Source of the DNA: Turnera subulata
Lineage: Eukaryota; Streptophyta; Magnoliopsida; Malpighiales; Passifloraceae
Assembly: GCA_028386065.3 (NCBI GenBank)
Contig: JAKUCV010002361.1
Location: 62,001 to 126,000, forward strand
DNA length: 64,000 bases
Direction of reading: 5' to 3'
The translations under genes and the position numbers were made by a program. Positions 47,437-60,424 of the stretch are shown here, piece by piece; positions within the stretch are counted from its first letter, which is position 1, and each line of letters starts with the position of its first letter. The notes beneath the pieces were generated by a model that saw nothing but the letters and a program-made list of their open reading frames with translations, did no database searches and had not been told where the DNA came from.

Positions 47437-50400
47437 TGTAACGCCCCGATTTTTCATAATTTAATCATGGAATTTTCGGATTTTGTTATTCCAATTTTAC
47501 CCTCGAGAGTTTTTCGGAGTTTTGGACCTAAGGGTATCTAATTACCTCGAATTGTTGAGTTTCATGTCGGGTGCGTTCGTTATCGAGCCTTCGTTGGAGT
47601 TAAATCGGATTTCGGAGTTGGAAGTTAGGCTTATAAGTAGTTTCACTGAAACTACGTTGTTTTGACTTTAACACAAAAAAAAGGGTTGACTTAGGGTGGG
47701 TTGACCGCGCCCAAGCTCAAAACGGCGTCGTTTTGAGCTCAGGCCGGACAACCTTAACCCTCTCTTCTTTTCTTCCTCTCTTCTCTCTTTTCTCTTTTCT
47801 TTTCTTCTCCCGTGCGCCGTTACCCCCTTCTCTCTTTCTCTCCCTCTCAAAAAACACACACCACCGCCATAACTCCTTTGTCCTCTCTCCCCGAGCCACC
47901 ACCGACGTGTTGTACCCCGCTGCTCTTCCCTTGTGTTTCTCATCACGCTGCCGCCGTTAGAGGAGAGCTCGAGGCGAGGGGCTCGAGTGTTAGATCGGGC
48001 ACGGGGAAAACAAAAAACGAGTGCTGCGTCGTTATCGCCGCCTTGGTCGAGGGGTCGCCACCGCCTACCGTCGTGTTGCCGGCCTGTTGTCGAAGCAAGG
48101 GTTACAAGGAGGAGGCCTTTGGGGCTCGGGCGATTCAGAGTCGAGGGCGTGGTCGCGACGATGGGCCGCCGCCGCCTGCGTTTTCGGGTAAGCTCCGTCG
48201 TCTCTCTCTCTTCTTCTATTCTATTTGCCTGGCCGAGTTTGTGTTAACTTGGTTGCTGGTTGTGTTCGGATCAAGCGTGGTTGCTCGCGACGGTGGATGG
48301 TGCAGCGGGTTGTTGGTAGTGGTCATCGGTAGTGGTTGTTCGGCAGTGGGCGGACCTGGTGCTCGGCGAGGGTGTGTGGTTGCGGTTGTTTGTGTGGTTC
48401 ATGGCAGGGAAGTGTGGTGTTGACAAGTTGGATACTCGTTTTTCAGGTAAGATCCAGCCCCCAAATTCTTCCTTTATGGTACGTTTGGTGTTTGTACTTG
48501 ATGGGTTGGTAGACTGAATGTTGTTGTTGCTTTGTTCGGGCTGGCAGAATACTTGGAGTTCTTTTTGGGCGTTTTCTAGCGTGGCTGTGACCGGATTCTG
48601 GCGAGTTGAGGTTTTTCTGGCATTTGTGTTCCTGTTCCGGAAAGGGGGGTTTTTCCTTCAGCAATTCTTGGTATTGTTTCCGATGACGTCTTGTATTTAA
48701 TCTCTCATTCATGGCATGTAATAATTAATGTGGGCATCATTGTTGTATCGGGAATAATCAACTTTTAGTGAAACCGTGTGTGGGAAACGAGTGGCGTGGC
48801 CGGTATGTTTCCGATGCGAGTAGAACCTTAGGACGGTAACCATGGACTCGGGTAATAACCTTAGGGCGTGAGTTGGAGGAATTGGGCCAGGCCCAATCAT
48901 ATGTTATAACTTGGACTTAAATGGATTTGAATAAGAGATGAGCTTAAACCCTAGGGACATATAAGAGTTATATGGTGGTTTTGAGGATGTGGGCTTTGGG
49001 CCCAGTGACCAGGAGGGTTTTAAGCAGGATTATGATTTTGGACTTAGTTGGGCTTTGAGCCTGTGAACTTTAGGCCCGCGACTTGGAGCTATAGTCTAGT
49101 GAATGGAAGAAATATAGTCGGGCTGGATTGAACTCACGGTTGCATTGCAAAACATGCATAATTTATTTATTGTTGAATACCCTTGTGAGTTATGGTGTCT
49201 ATGTGTATAGGCACGAGACATAATTCAGGAGCGGCAAGTACTAGTGGTGGACAGACAGAGCGCCATCTTAATTAAGGTGACTCTATAAGACTTATATACC
49301 TGTATGCGAATACTTGTTGGTATGGTTAGGTAGTACTGCTTGCTGATTATGATTCATACTGTTGATTGTGTTGTGTACCTGGTTGTTTATGTGCTGAATT
49401 GCCATGATAATAAAAATACGTGCTGTTTGCCATGTGATTCTCCAATGAGCTGTTATTGCCATGCTTGTAATATATGTTGTCTTGCTATATCCTATTTTAT
49501 TGTGAGCTTTAGGCTCTGTTTAGAGAACCCCTGTAATGGTACACAACTTAGATACAACTTGAGGGGACACTTTTACAATTTCATAATTGGTGACATAACG
49601 TACCAGAATAATTAAAAAGTTCTCTTGTGGGGCTGTTGACCGGTAGCACCGAGAGGGAAGAGAGGGTACCCCTCGGGTCCTGTCATTTTGGTGAATTGTA
49701 TTCACAGAGACGGCGACGAGGGAATTGATGGGTACGCCCTCGGTTAGTATATTAGTGAAGTACACCTCACAGAGCTGGCGCCATGGGGATTTGTCGGGTG
49801 TACCCCTTGGTTATTTGTTATTATCCATTTCTTTTGGTGATAGCACCCCTCACAGAGCTGGCGACTTAGGGACTGACGGGTGTGCCCCAAGATTTTGTTT
49901 TATAATTTATTTGAGGAGAGCACCCATCCTAGAGCTGTCGGCCACCTGTTTGTTGGTGGTTTTCTTTGTCAGAGCTTACCCATTCCGGCGTTGTTATTTA
50001 TACTATACATATATGATTATATTTGGGCATACGCCCTAGGGAACTGGCCAGTCGCTACCGCACCCGACGCACATAGTAGAGGGCCCTTAATAAAGTTAAG
50101 AATGTAATAACCAGATAATTCACCTAACACTTGTATGTGTGGTACTTGACACATGTTGATTGTGTGTGTATACTTGTGCTCGTGGACTTACTCATCCTAT
50201 GAGCCTGTCTTCGTGTGCCTGTATGTTTGTCTTACATTGTACCTTGAGTAGGCGACTCATATAAATCGCCACCGTGGTTTTACAGATCATTAGTAGCTTG
50301 TTGACGGTTGCTCTTACCTCGGGTATCAGACTCTTTGATTTCAACAGGTAGCTATGTTTCCTTCCTGGTGGATCCATAGAGTTGACACTTATATGTTCTA

Positions 50401-50692
50401 CACTTGTCATTGACTTCATTGTTATTTTTCAGCTGCATGTTATTTTCGGGATACTGTTTTGGTTTCTTGGATTTTGATCAGTTGTTGCTCCGGTAGGTTT
50501 AACCGGTGTTACTTTGGCTAGTTAAGCCTGGTTTGTATTTGATTTTTGTATCCCGATGTTTATTTTTGGTTGCTCTGAGATATTGAGTTGATGTTTTTAC
50601 ACAGAGTTTGGCATCCTTGGTTTTAAGGGCATTTTGGACATTTTATTATTGTTTATATTTTGTATTGTCGTTTCTGGGATGCGGTCGTTTCA
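47437..50692 (+). repeat. Plus-strand chromovirus-like LTR (probably Tekay/Del)
   Basis: About 3.26 kb, from TGTAACGCCCCGATTTTTC to GGTCGTTTCA, followed by ACTTGGTAGCAGAGC, an iMet-like PBS at 50695-50707. It includes a GC-rich, CT-rich block (47760-48450) with long incidental ORFs (e.g. 47812-48423) and GGTAAG donor-like sites. Four imperfect tandem units of 65-80 bp (about 49650-49945) share CACAGAGCTGGCGAC. The internal region is gone: sequence passes from the PBS straight into an inverted LTR piece. Confidence 0.8.
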
Positions 50693-50705
50693 ACTTGGTA
50701 GCAGA

Positions 50706-51075
50706 GCATGGGAGAAGAAAAGAAAAAAGAAAAGAGAGGAAGAGAGGAAGAAAAGAAGAGAGGGTTAGGGTTGTCCGACCCGAGCGTTTTGAGCTTGGAC
50801 GCGGTCAACCCGCCCTAAGTCAACCATTTTTTTTGTGTGTTTAAGCTCAAAACGACGTAGTTTCAGTGAAACTACTTATAAGCCTAACTTCCAACTCGGA
50901 AACCCGATTTTAGTCCAACGAAGGCTCGATAACGAAGGCACCGGACATGAAACTCAATAATTCGAGGTAATTAAATACCCTTAGGTCAAAAACTCTGAAA
51001 AACTCTCGAGGGTAAAATTGGAATAAAAAATTTCAAAAATTTCATAATTAAATTATGAAAAATCGGGGCGTTACA
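50706..51075 (-). repeat. Minus-strand chromovirus LTR, 5' portion (inverted copy of 47437-47812)
   Basis: Reverse complement of the start of the plus LTR, ending GGGGCGTTACA at 51075. It borders copia B gag at 51076, so 51075 is the outer end of the minus-strand chromovirus insertion in copia B. Confidence 0.85.
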
Positions 51076-53071
51076 ATCATCTTGAAAAATCTTTGTCTGA
51101 GTTGCTTAATATGTTGGGAACAGTTGAGCAACAAATGAAGGCAAATAAATCCAACAACATTTTGATGGTTGGAAATGGCAAAGGAAAGGGAAAAGCCAAG
51201 TTTAACAAGAAGATGAAATTTACCAAAAGTTTGGTTCATGTGCATCTTCTTGTTCACATGTGCTGAAACCCAAAGGTGGTATTGCAAAGGAAGGACAATG
51301 TTTCCATTGCAAGAAACCTGGCCATTGGAAGCATAACTGCACCAATTACCTTAAGGAGGTGAAGAAACAGAAGGGAAGTAAGACTTCCACTTCAGGTTTT
51401 TTTGTTATAGAAGCTAATGTTTCTATCTCTGCATACCGGATGTGGTTCTCACATTTGTGTAAATGTGCAGGATATGAGAAAGAGTAGAAAATTAGCAAAG
51501 GGTGAAGTGGACCTGCGTGTTGGAAATGGAGCAAGAGTTGCTGCATTAGCTATAGGGACCTATTATCTATCTTTACCGAGTGGTTTGGTTTTCGAACTTG
51601 ATGATTGTTATTATATACCTACTATAAGCAGGAATTTGATTTCTGTTTCTTGTCTGGACAAGAAGGGTTTTTCATTCGTAATAAGGAACAACTGTTGTTC
51701 TATTTATCTGAATGATATTTATTATGGTGGTGCATATTTAAGCAATGGTTTGTACGTTCTAAACCGAGAAACCCCAATCTATAACATTAACTCGAAGAAG
51801 GTTAAATTAAACGATTCTAATACATCATATCTCTGGCATTGTCGTTTAGGCCATATAAACGAGACTCGTATTTCTAAACTCCGTAAGGATGGGCTTTTAG
51901 TCTCATTTGATTTTGAATCATATGAGACATGTGAGTCATGTTTATTGGGCGAAATGACGAAGGCTCCTTTTGCTGGTAAAGGTGAAAGAGCTTCACACTT
52001 GTTAGGCCTTATACATTCTGATGTATGTGGGCCTATGTCAACATGGGCTAGAGGAGGATTTCAGTACTTCATTACATTTACTGATGATTGTAGTAGATAT
52101 GGCTATGTGTATCTTATGAAGCACAAGTTAGAATCCTTTGAAAAGTTCAAATAATTCAAGAATGAAGTACAAAATCAACTTGGTAAGAGTATTAAAATGC
52201 TTCGATCTGATCGAGGAGGTGAATACTTAGTCAGAATCCGTATCACAACTTACTCCACTGGGTACACCTCAATGGAATGGTGTATCCGAAAGGAGAAATA
52301 GAACTCTGTTAGACATGGTTCGTTCTATGATGAGTCAAGCTGACCTTCCTTCTTTATTTTGGGGACATGTTTTATTGACTGCCGCCTTTACACTTAACCG
52401 TGTTCCATTTAAATCGGTTAAAAGCGCACCATATGAGATATGGACTGGGAAACGTCCCAGTTTGTCTTTTATGAAGATTTAGGGTTGTGAGGCTTTCATA
52501 AGACGACAAGCATCAGAAAAAACACGGCCCTTAATCTTACAAGTGCCTTTTTGTTGGATATCCTAAAGAAACTAAAGGATATTATTTCTATAATCCCACA
52601 GAGTAAAAAGTGTTTGTTGCTTGTACTACTATTTTTCTAGAAAGAAAATTTATTTCTAGAGAGATCAGTGGGAGAAAAATAGAACTCGAAGAAGTTCGAG
52701 TACAACAAGAAGCTATAGAGGATGAGATGGAACAAGGACAGGAACCACAAGATGTTGTGGGTGATAATCCTATAACACATAGACCACGTAGGTCTAATAG
52801 GACTCGGTATAAGCCAGAGAGATATGGATTTCTTTTGACTCATACCGGAGACGTGATGCTCATGGATGAAGATGAGCCCACTTTCTATCAGTAGGCAATT
52901 ACGGGTCCTGACTCTAAGAAGTGGCTAGATGCCATGAATTCTGAGAAGGAATCTATGTATGAAACAAGATTTGGACCTTGGTTTATCCACCAGAAGGGGT
53001 AAAACCCATTGGGTGCAAGTGGGTCTATAAGAAGAAGGCCGACATGGATGGTAATGTGGTTACTTTTAAAG
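51076..53071 (+). pseudogene. Copia B, gag end to RT start (heavily broken)
   Basis: Homologous to copia A and C from mid-gag (NHLEKSLSELLNML region) onward. Zinc knuckle CFHCKKPGHWKHNC near 51298. In the protease a 14-bp deletion removes the WVLD part of the active site, leaving only TGCGSHIC. The integrase finger and RSDRGGEYL are present, but about 60 bp after the latter are deleted, and further stops and shifts follow (e.g. TAA at 52152). It reaches RT (WVYKKKADMDGN) and is interrupted at 53072 by a chromovirus LTR. Confidence 0.85.
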
Positions 53072-56000
53072 TGTAACACCCCGGATTTTCATAATTTGAT
53101 TTCTTAGAATTTTCAGAATTTTTATCCCAATTTTGCCCTTGAGGAATTTTCGATTTTTGGGACTAGGAAAATAAATTATTTTACCTTGGTTATATCAGTA
53201 TTAAGTAGTTAATATGTCGGGTATGGCTTTCGTTGGAGATAAAACGTGTTTCGGGATGAAACGCGGGGTTTACCGTAGTTTTGGACTAAACTACATCGTT
53301 TTGGGTAAAGAAAAAAAAAAAGAGTTGACCGAGCTAGGGCGGGTTGACCGCGCCAAGCCAAAACGAAACGACGTCGTTTTGGCTAGGCGGGTCAAAAACC
53401 TTAACCCTCCTCTCCTCTCTTCTTTCTTTTCTTTTCTCTCTTCTTTTTGTCTCCTCTTCTCTTCTCCTCACCTGACGGCGCCACTCCACTGTTTTTTTCT
53501 TTCTCTCCTGTTTCTCCCCGTACTCCCAATCAAACACACACGCACACACCGCTACCGTCTCGTCTCCTTTTCTCTCACGCCGACTGCCGACGAGGGTGAA
53601 AAAAGGAGACAGGGGGTCGAGCACGCAGCCGCTGGTTACTTCTACGTCGTCTCCTCGGTATCGCTCGGTAAGCTGTGCTCTTCCCTCCTCTTCCCCGTTT
53701 TCTTCCCTCCTTTTCCCCTCTCTTCGTCTTGCTATGTCAGTGAGCTAACCCGATTTGGGTTTTCTTTTCTTTTCTTTTGTGGAGGTCGGGTTTGTGCAGA
53801 TTGACGAGCGGTCACCTACGTGTGTCGTTCCTCTTCCTCGCCGCCTCCGGTAAGTGTCTCTGCCTCTATTGATTTCTCTTGTTTCCTCTTTGTGTTGGTT
53901 TCGGGTCTGACCCGGTTGCGTTTGGGGTGGTGTGTTCTTGGTGGCCAGTGATGGTGTGCTGTCGGGGTTCTGTTCGCCGGATGTGTGCTGTGTTGGTTGT
54001 GTTTGTGTTCCGTGCTAGACGCCTGCAGTGGTTGGATTACTGCTGTTCAAGGGGTTCTGTGGATCCGGATTTGGGCAACGAGTGTTTCGGTTTTTTTTGG
54101 GCTTTCCGGCGAGGTTGACTGGAATCAGGCGAGGTTCGGGAATTTTCCGGCGAGGGTTTGGGTTTTGTTCCGACAAGGCAGAATATTTTCGACTTGAAGG
54201 TATCTTCTTTGTTATGTTTCAATCTCATTCATGGCATGTATAATTAAACAAGTACTTTCATGTATCGAGAATACCCGGTTAGTGGAAACCGTGTGTGGGG
54301 GTGAGAGAGTGTGTGGCCGGAAATTTACCGACATGGGTAGAACCATAGGTCGGGAACATTTGGGCTCGGGAATGACCTTAGGACGGTGTTTAGGAAAAAC
54401 CGGGCCCAGGCCCAACTAACTGACTTTAAGGACCGTGGGACTTTGATGGACCTTAAGATATGGGCTTGAGGCCCAATGACTTAATTAGATGACCTTTGGA
54501 CTTGGGTAACGGGCTTTAAGCCCAACTTCGTAATGGGCTTTAGACCCGGGATCCGGTTTTGGACTTAGATGGGCTTTAGGCCCGGGGACTTGTTATGGAA
54601 TTTAAGGAATGGGCTTTAGGCCCGGGGACTTGTTATGGGATTTAAGGAATGGGCTTTAAGCCCAAATTCATAAATTGGGATAATTGCAGACTTGTGGAAG
54701 TGGGCTTTAGGCCCGAGAAATTATTTTGAATTTAGATGGGCATAAGCCCGGTTAATCTTAGGTCCTTGTCTTTTGGAGTTTTTGGTGAGGAGAAATACCC
54801 TTTGGGGCTTAGACCCCGAAATTACTTAACCGGGTAGATTGGGTCAAGTTCTACTCAGTTGAGCATATAAGTGTCCTGCATGCACGGTTTGCTATAATTT
54901 TTTTGTAATTTTAGTGTGTGCTGGTATTCAGGCACAGGTAATACCTCGGGAGCTGGAGGATCTATCTTGGGGAAAGCTCCACAGGATAATCATCGTTGAG
55001 GTGACTTTATAAATCTTTTTATGTTTGTATGCATTGCCTGTTGGTTTGGTTTGTCTGAGTTGCATGCCTTGTTTGCTAACATGCCTTGATCTGTATTGTG
55101 TACCTGTGTATTGCTATTTGTTGGACAAGCATGTCTTGCTTAACTGATGTGGGATATAAAATGTGATATGTTTTTGGGGTGACTGTGTGATGTGATGTGG
55201 GTTGGAAACCCGGATGTTGATTTAATGAATAATTCACACAACCCTGATAAATCATAACTCTTTGGCACACATGAACCCTTAAGTATGAATAAGAATGCTA
55301 TACTATAAAAGATATTCTACTATGTGCTGAAGACCGGTTGGTTCGAGCGGGAAGTGATACCTCTTGAGTTTGCATGCGGGATAGCATGGTATATGCGGTT
55401 TAGCATATGCGTCTGTGATGACCGGTTCTACCTCCCTCCTTCTACCTCCCCCTTTCTACCTCCCTCTTTCTCTCTGTCTCTCTCTATGGTGATATTTGGG
55501 CTATATGCCTTGTTATATTGGGCTTTCGCCCTGGTTGTCTCATGAGACGGGACCGAGCTCGACGCACACAGTAGGGGGCCCTGAATAATAAATATAATAA
55601 TAAAGCTTAACACACAAACAGATGTAAACCATAAATTGATTGCTTATATGCTATTGGCATGTAAGTACCGGTTACTGTGTGTTTCCTTACTTGTGCTTGT
55701 TTCTCTACTTTCCTTTCGAACATGCTTTGCACACCTACATAACTAGATTTATACTGCTCACTGAATCGCCACCGTTGTTTTTCAGACTCTTAGTTAGCGT
55801 GCAGTCTCTCTCTTCCTTTCCGGAGTACGGACGTGGATATCCCAGCAGGTAGCTGTGCTTCTTCTCCCAGTTGGATCCATAGAGGCGACATGCATATCAT
55901 TTTTCATCTCTTGATTTACTTTGTTTATTTCTTCCGCTGCATTGGATTTTGTTGAGATGTCATTATTGATTTTGATTACTTTATCAGCGGGTTGCCGGGA

Positions 56001-56205
56001 TTTGATACCTGATGATGTTTCGGCTAGATGCCGGGTTGACTTATGGCTTGATAAGCCAGTTTCTCTTGTTTTTATGACATCTCGCTTTATTAAGATTTTC
56101 AGATATTGTTTTGATATTGGATTTCGTGTCCCTGGTTTTAGGGGCAATTTGGTAAATTCCTTTGAATAAGTATTTTATTTGTAAAATTGGGACACGGACG
56201 TTTCA
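53072..56205 (+). repeat. Plus-strand chromovirus-like LTR inserted in copia B
   Basis: About 3.13 kb from TGTAACACCCCGG to GGACGTTTCA. Same family as the LTRs at 14920 and 18116 (shared GACCGGTTC...CTACCTCC region at about 55420-55490). A run of GGGCTTTARGCCC palindromes at 54461-54750 includes an exact-length 40-bp tandem pair (54571-54610, 54611-54650, one mismatch). ORFs such as 53214-53804 lie in pyrimidine-rich LTR sequence and are not supported. Confidence 0.8.
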
Positions 56206-56337
56206 GCTGTATCAGGCTTTCTTGTAGTGGCAACAGTTCCAGCAGTTCTAGCAGCAGCAGCAGGGTGCCCAACCGGTAACACCTGCTGCGGCAGGTGGTA
56301 TGGAGAGCGGGTATAAGCATATGGGTAAGTCAGCAGT
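56206..56337 (+). pseudogene. Chromovirus gag scrap
   Basis: A 130-bp piece whose translation (WQQFQQF, QQQQGAQPVTPA, GMESGYKHMGKSA) matches the Gln-rich N-terminus of the gag at 45033-45872. It follows the LTR directly, without PBS or leader, so the element has a deletion on both sides of it before copia B resumes. Confidence 0.8.
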
Positions 56338-56770
56338 TAGGGCGATTGGTTGCGAAAGGTTTCAAACAAGTTCATGGTATTGACTATGATGTAACTTTTT
56401 CGCCAGTTGCCATGGTAAAATCCATCCGAATTCTATTGGCTATAGCTGCATACCATGATTATGAGATATGGTAGATGGATGTCAAAACCACTTTCCTTAA
56501 TGGAAATCTTTTAGAGGATGTGTACATGACACAACTTGAAGGTTTTGTCACACCAGAGAATGCTAATAAGGTATGCAAATTACAAAGATCCATTTATTGA
56601 TTGAAGCAAGCTTCTAGGAGTTGGAATCTTCATTTTGATGAAGTAATCAAACAGTTTGGTTTCATTAAAAATGAAGATGAGCCATGTGTTTACAAGAAGG
56701 TTAGTGGGAGCACTATCGTTTTCTTGCTATTGTATGTTGACAACATTCTACTCATTGGGACTGATATTCC
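56338..56770 (+). pseudogene. Copia B, RT continuation
   Basis: Resumes RT at the point lost at 53071 (LVAKGFKQVHGIDYD). Stops interrupt it (TAG near 56470, TGA near 56598). The catalytic motif reads YVDN (GACAAC for GACGAC near 56738), so RT is dead. It ends at GATATTCC where copia C begins. Confidence 0.88.
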
Positions 56771-58109
56771 TGTTAGTAATGTGCCCAAAAGCCAATCAAT
56801 GGACGATCGTATGTAGTCATATATATATAGATTAAGGTTATTCCAATAAATATGTTTATGAGAAAAACGCTTGCACATATTTATAACCCTAGAATATTAT
56901 ATATTCTTAAATGTCCCTAGTCGATTATTATTATAGATGGGTTGTAATAATAAATTAAAACTAGCGTATGTTGAGAATTATATGAGATATGAATTCTATA
57001 TACGGGTACAAGTTAGAGAACTTGTGGACTGGACCGACCCACATAAGAACCCTACATGGAACGTTATATGGTTGTCATTAGTGGTTCTTATATGTATTGT
57101 CCTTAGACCTGAGATCATCAACGTTCCCAACATATGAGTCGTATACTTTGATATTATTCCTAGTCACTCGTAACTGAGTAGACGTAAGGGTAATCATTGG
57201 GTATATGACGTAATGTGTAGTGGGTTTTGATCGATCAAGATGGGATACGTCCAACCCATATAACGGGTATATTATCAGATGGGCCTCTTGATAGAGTTGA
57301 ACTGTAAATGCGTGGCCACGCTCGGATTATACGATATGGTGATATCATGAGTATCTGGTTTGACACAGTTAACTCGGGGATCAAGAAACTAAGATTAAAC
57401 ATATACAAGGTTGACGTTTTCCATGTCTCGTGTTTAAACATATACCAGGTGGGTGGACCATGGTTGAACCTTGGTTGGACCATGGTTGGACCGGAACGTT
57501 TTGGGCTGATTTGGTTCACTAATTATCAGAATTATTGAACCACAATTATTGCCATATAATGTGTAATCCCATTAATGTTTAGTGGAGCATCCATTAATTC
57601 TTAGTGGAGCATTAAGACATAGTGGAGACATGATTAGGCTTAAAGTATAATCATGATGGTTAATGCATGATGATGTTGGCTATTGTCTCATTAATCTATG
57701 CATTAATTGTGTGTATAAATAAGGCTTGATAATCAGATTATCAACACACACAACATTCACACACAATTTAGATTACGCACTTCATTCTTTGGAAAAGAAA
57801 GAAGCACATGTAAACACTAGTTTCTAGCTCTCGAAAATTCTGCAGCTAGCACTGCGGTTCGGGAGTGCTCGGGTTAGTGATCGTGAGATGGTTGCTAGCA
57901 GTCATCAACGGTTCATGTGGATACCGTAGAGGAGCCGGATTTTTTGTCGGGTTCTTGCTGATTCTACACTACAGTTGGGTGAAAGACCTCAACCAAGCAA
58001 GGTACGAAAAATTGTTATTCGGTTTAGTTAGCTTCACTTGGATCCTCCATGAGTACCGGGTCTTTCCGCTGCGTTTTGATTGTCAAGTTTGCGTGCCCGG
58101 TTACTAACA
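56771..58109 (+). repeat. Copia C 5' LTR
   Basis: 1339 bp, TGTTAGTAATGTG to GGTTACTAACA. TATA box TATAAATA at 57714-57721. An internal deletion at about 57443 compared with the 3' LTR. Confidence 0.9.
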
Positions 58110-58110
58110 G

Positions 58111-58123
58111 TGGTAGCGGAGCC
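58111..58123 (+). other. Copia C primer binding site
   Basis: TGGTAGCGGAGCC, one base after the LTR, identical to that of copia A. Confidence 0.82.
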
Positions 58124-59320
58124 TCTTGTGTAACGCTAAACCGAATTTGTTGTGCATATGTATGATATGCTCATATTGATAATATGATATGTTGTATGTG
58201 ATGTAGCATGTTCATGATATGTTGAATTCGTTTTTGTACGTGTGATATATGTTGAGGTTTGTTTTTGTCAAAAGTGTTTGACAACAAGTACTTGATTGGT
58301 ATGTGATATCAATTAAGGTGTTTTTGGCAGTAAGTCGAATGAGTTTGACAAGGAAAATCGATTGTCGGTTTTCGTATAGATCGATTGTCGTTCTAGTACG
58401 ATTGTCATCCTTTGTCAGGTGCAAGGTTGTGAATTAATACACTGTGCAAGTGAGTCCTGTCTAGGAGGCTGGGTTTTAAGTGAACCTTTGTTCCTCTAGT
58501 CTTTCCTGGGGATTTATCTTGGAATGATAATTCTGTCTTAGGAGATCGGCTACGCCTTCTTTCCTGGGAATTATCGAATCAGTTCAATACACTTCTTGTA
58601 CGGGCACTATTCACCACAAGAAATTTCCTAGATCGAGGAGCTAGTCAGTCTTTGATCACAAGTTAAACATCGATGTTCAAGAGTTAAACATCGATGTTCT
58701 TGAACAATGCCAAGTAGTTAGGAGAATCAGATTCTCACGATATCGATGTTCTTATGTATTTTTGGTTTCCAATTTTACAAAATATCAATATATGATTTAC
58801 CAAGAACATGCATATGATGTATAGGAATAATATATTGATGTAAATATTAAGTTCCTCTTGTGTTGCCTTCCATGATAAGCACTCATCATTGCTTAGATCA
58901 ATACTTGGTAGGTTTTGCCAAAGCAAGGTGCTAATATTTATCCTAGCAAGGTGCTACGGGATAATTGTAATATCCGAACCGCTTGTTATGGGTTGAACTT
59001 AACTAGGTCATCTCAATAGGATTGAGGACTTAGAGGCAAGGAGTTGAGCTAAGTCTATGAGATAGACAAGAACAAGTGTTGTTAACTCAACTATCCAAGA
59101 GTTACATGAGATGTAATTGACAAGAGTTGTCTACCTAAATAACTATGATATAAGTGATCAGCCAAAGCTGACTTATCTTGTAGTGAAATATGGATCTTGG
59201 CCTACTCATAATTATCTTGATTTATGTAGTAGGAGCATCATTTAATAAAATTCCTTATTAAGCGATTTTATAAATACATGACTCTTATTTATGTAAGTTG
59301 ATCCATGTTGTAGAGTTATC
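58124..59320 (+). other. Copia C leader
   Basis: Homologous to the copia A leader at both ends, but the palindrome array is almost gone: only two exact AACATCGATGTT copies remain (58666-58677, 58687-58698) plus one variant near 58739. In its place 58395-58660 is a sequence not present in copia A. No gene is seen in it. Confidence 0.8.
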
Positions 59321-60424
59321 AGGGCACAAAACACTAGTACACAATCTCTGCGATCGGTTCTTGAGAAGGAAAAGCTGAATGGGACTAAATTCCTAAAGTG
59401 GCATCGCAATTTGAGGATAGTCCTAAAAAAAGAAAAGAAGTTGTATGTCCTTGAAGGGCACATTCCAAATGAACCGGCGCCTAATGCTCCTAGGGCAGAA
59501 AGAGATGCTTACAAGAAGCATGTTGATGATGCATTGGATGTTGCATGTCTTATGCTTGTTAACATGGACTCTGAGCTTCAGAAGCAACATGAGAACTTGG
59601 GTGCTTTCGATATGATCGAACACCTGAAAATGCTCTTTGAAGAGCAAGCAAGGCATGAGAGGTATGAGACCTCTAAGGCTTTGTTCCAATACAAGATGGC
59701 TGAGTCATCACCGGTGAGACCTCATGTGCTCAAAATGATTGGATACATTGAGAGCCTTGAGGGTCTAGGTTTTCCTTTGCAAAAGGAGTTAGCTGTTGAT
59801 CTAGTCCTACAATCGTTGTCGGATAGTTACAGCCAATTTGTCATGAATTTCAATATGAATCATCTTGACAAATCCTTGTCTGAGTTGATTAACATGTTAG
59901 GAACAGTTGAGCAACAAATGAAGGCAAACAAATCCAACAACATTTTGATGGTTGGAAAAGGCAAAGGAAAGGGTAAAGCCAAGTTTTACAAGAAGAAGAA
60001 ATGTGCCAAAAAGTTTGGTGCATGTGCATCTTCTTGTTCCCATGTGCTGAAACCCAAAGGTGGTATTGCAAAGGAAGGACAATGTTTCCATTGCAACAAA
60101 CCTGGCCGTTGAAAACGTAACTGCCCTACTTACCTTGAAGAGGTGAAGAAACAGAAGGGAAGTAAGACTTCCACTTTAGGTTTTTTTGTTATAGAAGCTA
60201 ATATCTCTATCTCTGCATCATGGGTATTAGATACCGGATGTGGTTCTCACATTTGTGTAAATGTGCAGGAACTGAGAAAGAGTAGAAGATTAGCAAAGGG
60301 AGAGATAGACCTGTGCGTTGGAAATGGAGCAAGAGTTGTTGCATTAGCCGTAGGGACTTACCATCTATCTTTACCGAGTGGTTTGGTTTTGGAACTTGAT
60401 GATTGCTATTATGTACCTATATAA
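59321..60424 (+). pseudogene. Copia C gag-protease part
   Basis: The gag start codon of copia A (ATG) is AGG here (59321-59323), so the natural start is lost; the next in-frame ATG is 59411. The frame is otherwise open to a TGA at 60110-60112, which falls inside the zinc knuckle (CFHCNKPGR, then stop). It continues with the protease WVLDTGCGSHIC, intact, and ends at a one-base deletion near 60418. Confidence 0.9.

Noticed and set aside
53214..53804. 196-codon ORF in a chromovirus LTR
   Set aside because: Pyrimidine-rich low-complexity sequence within the LTR, no domain resemblance; the related LTRs do not keep the frame.
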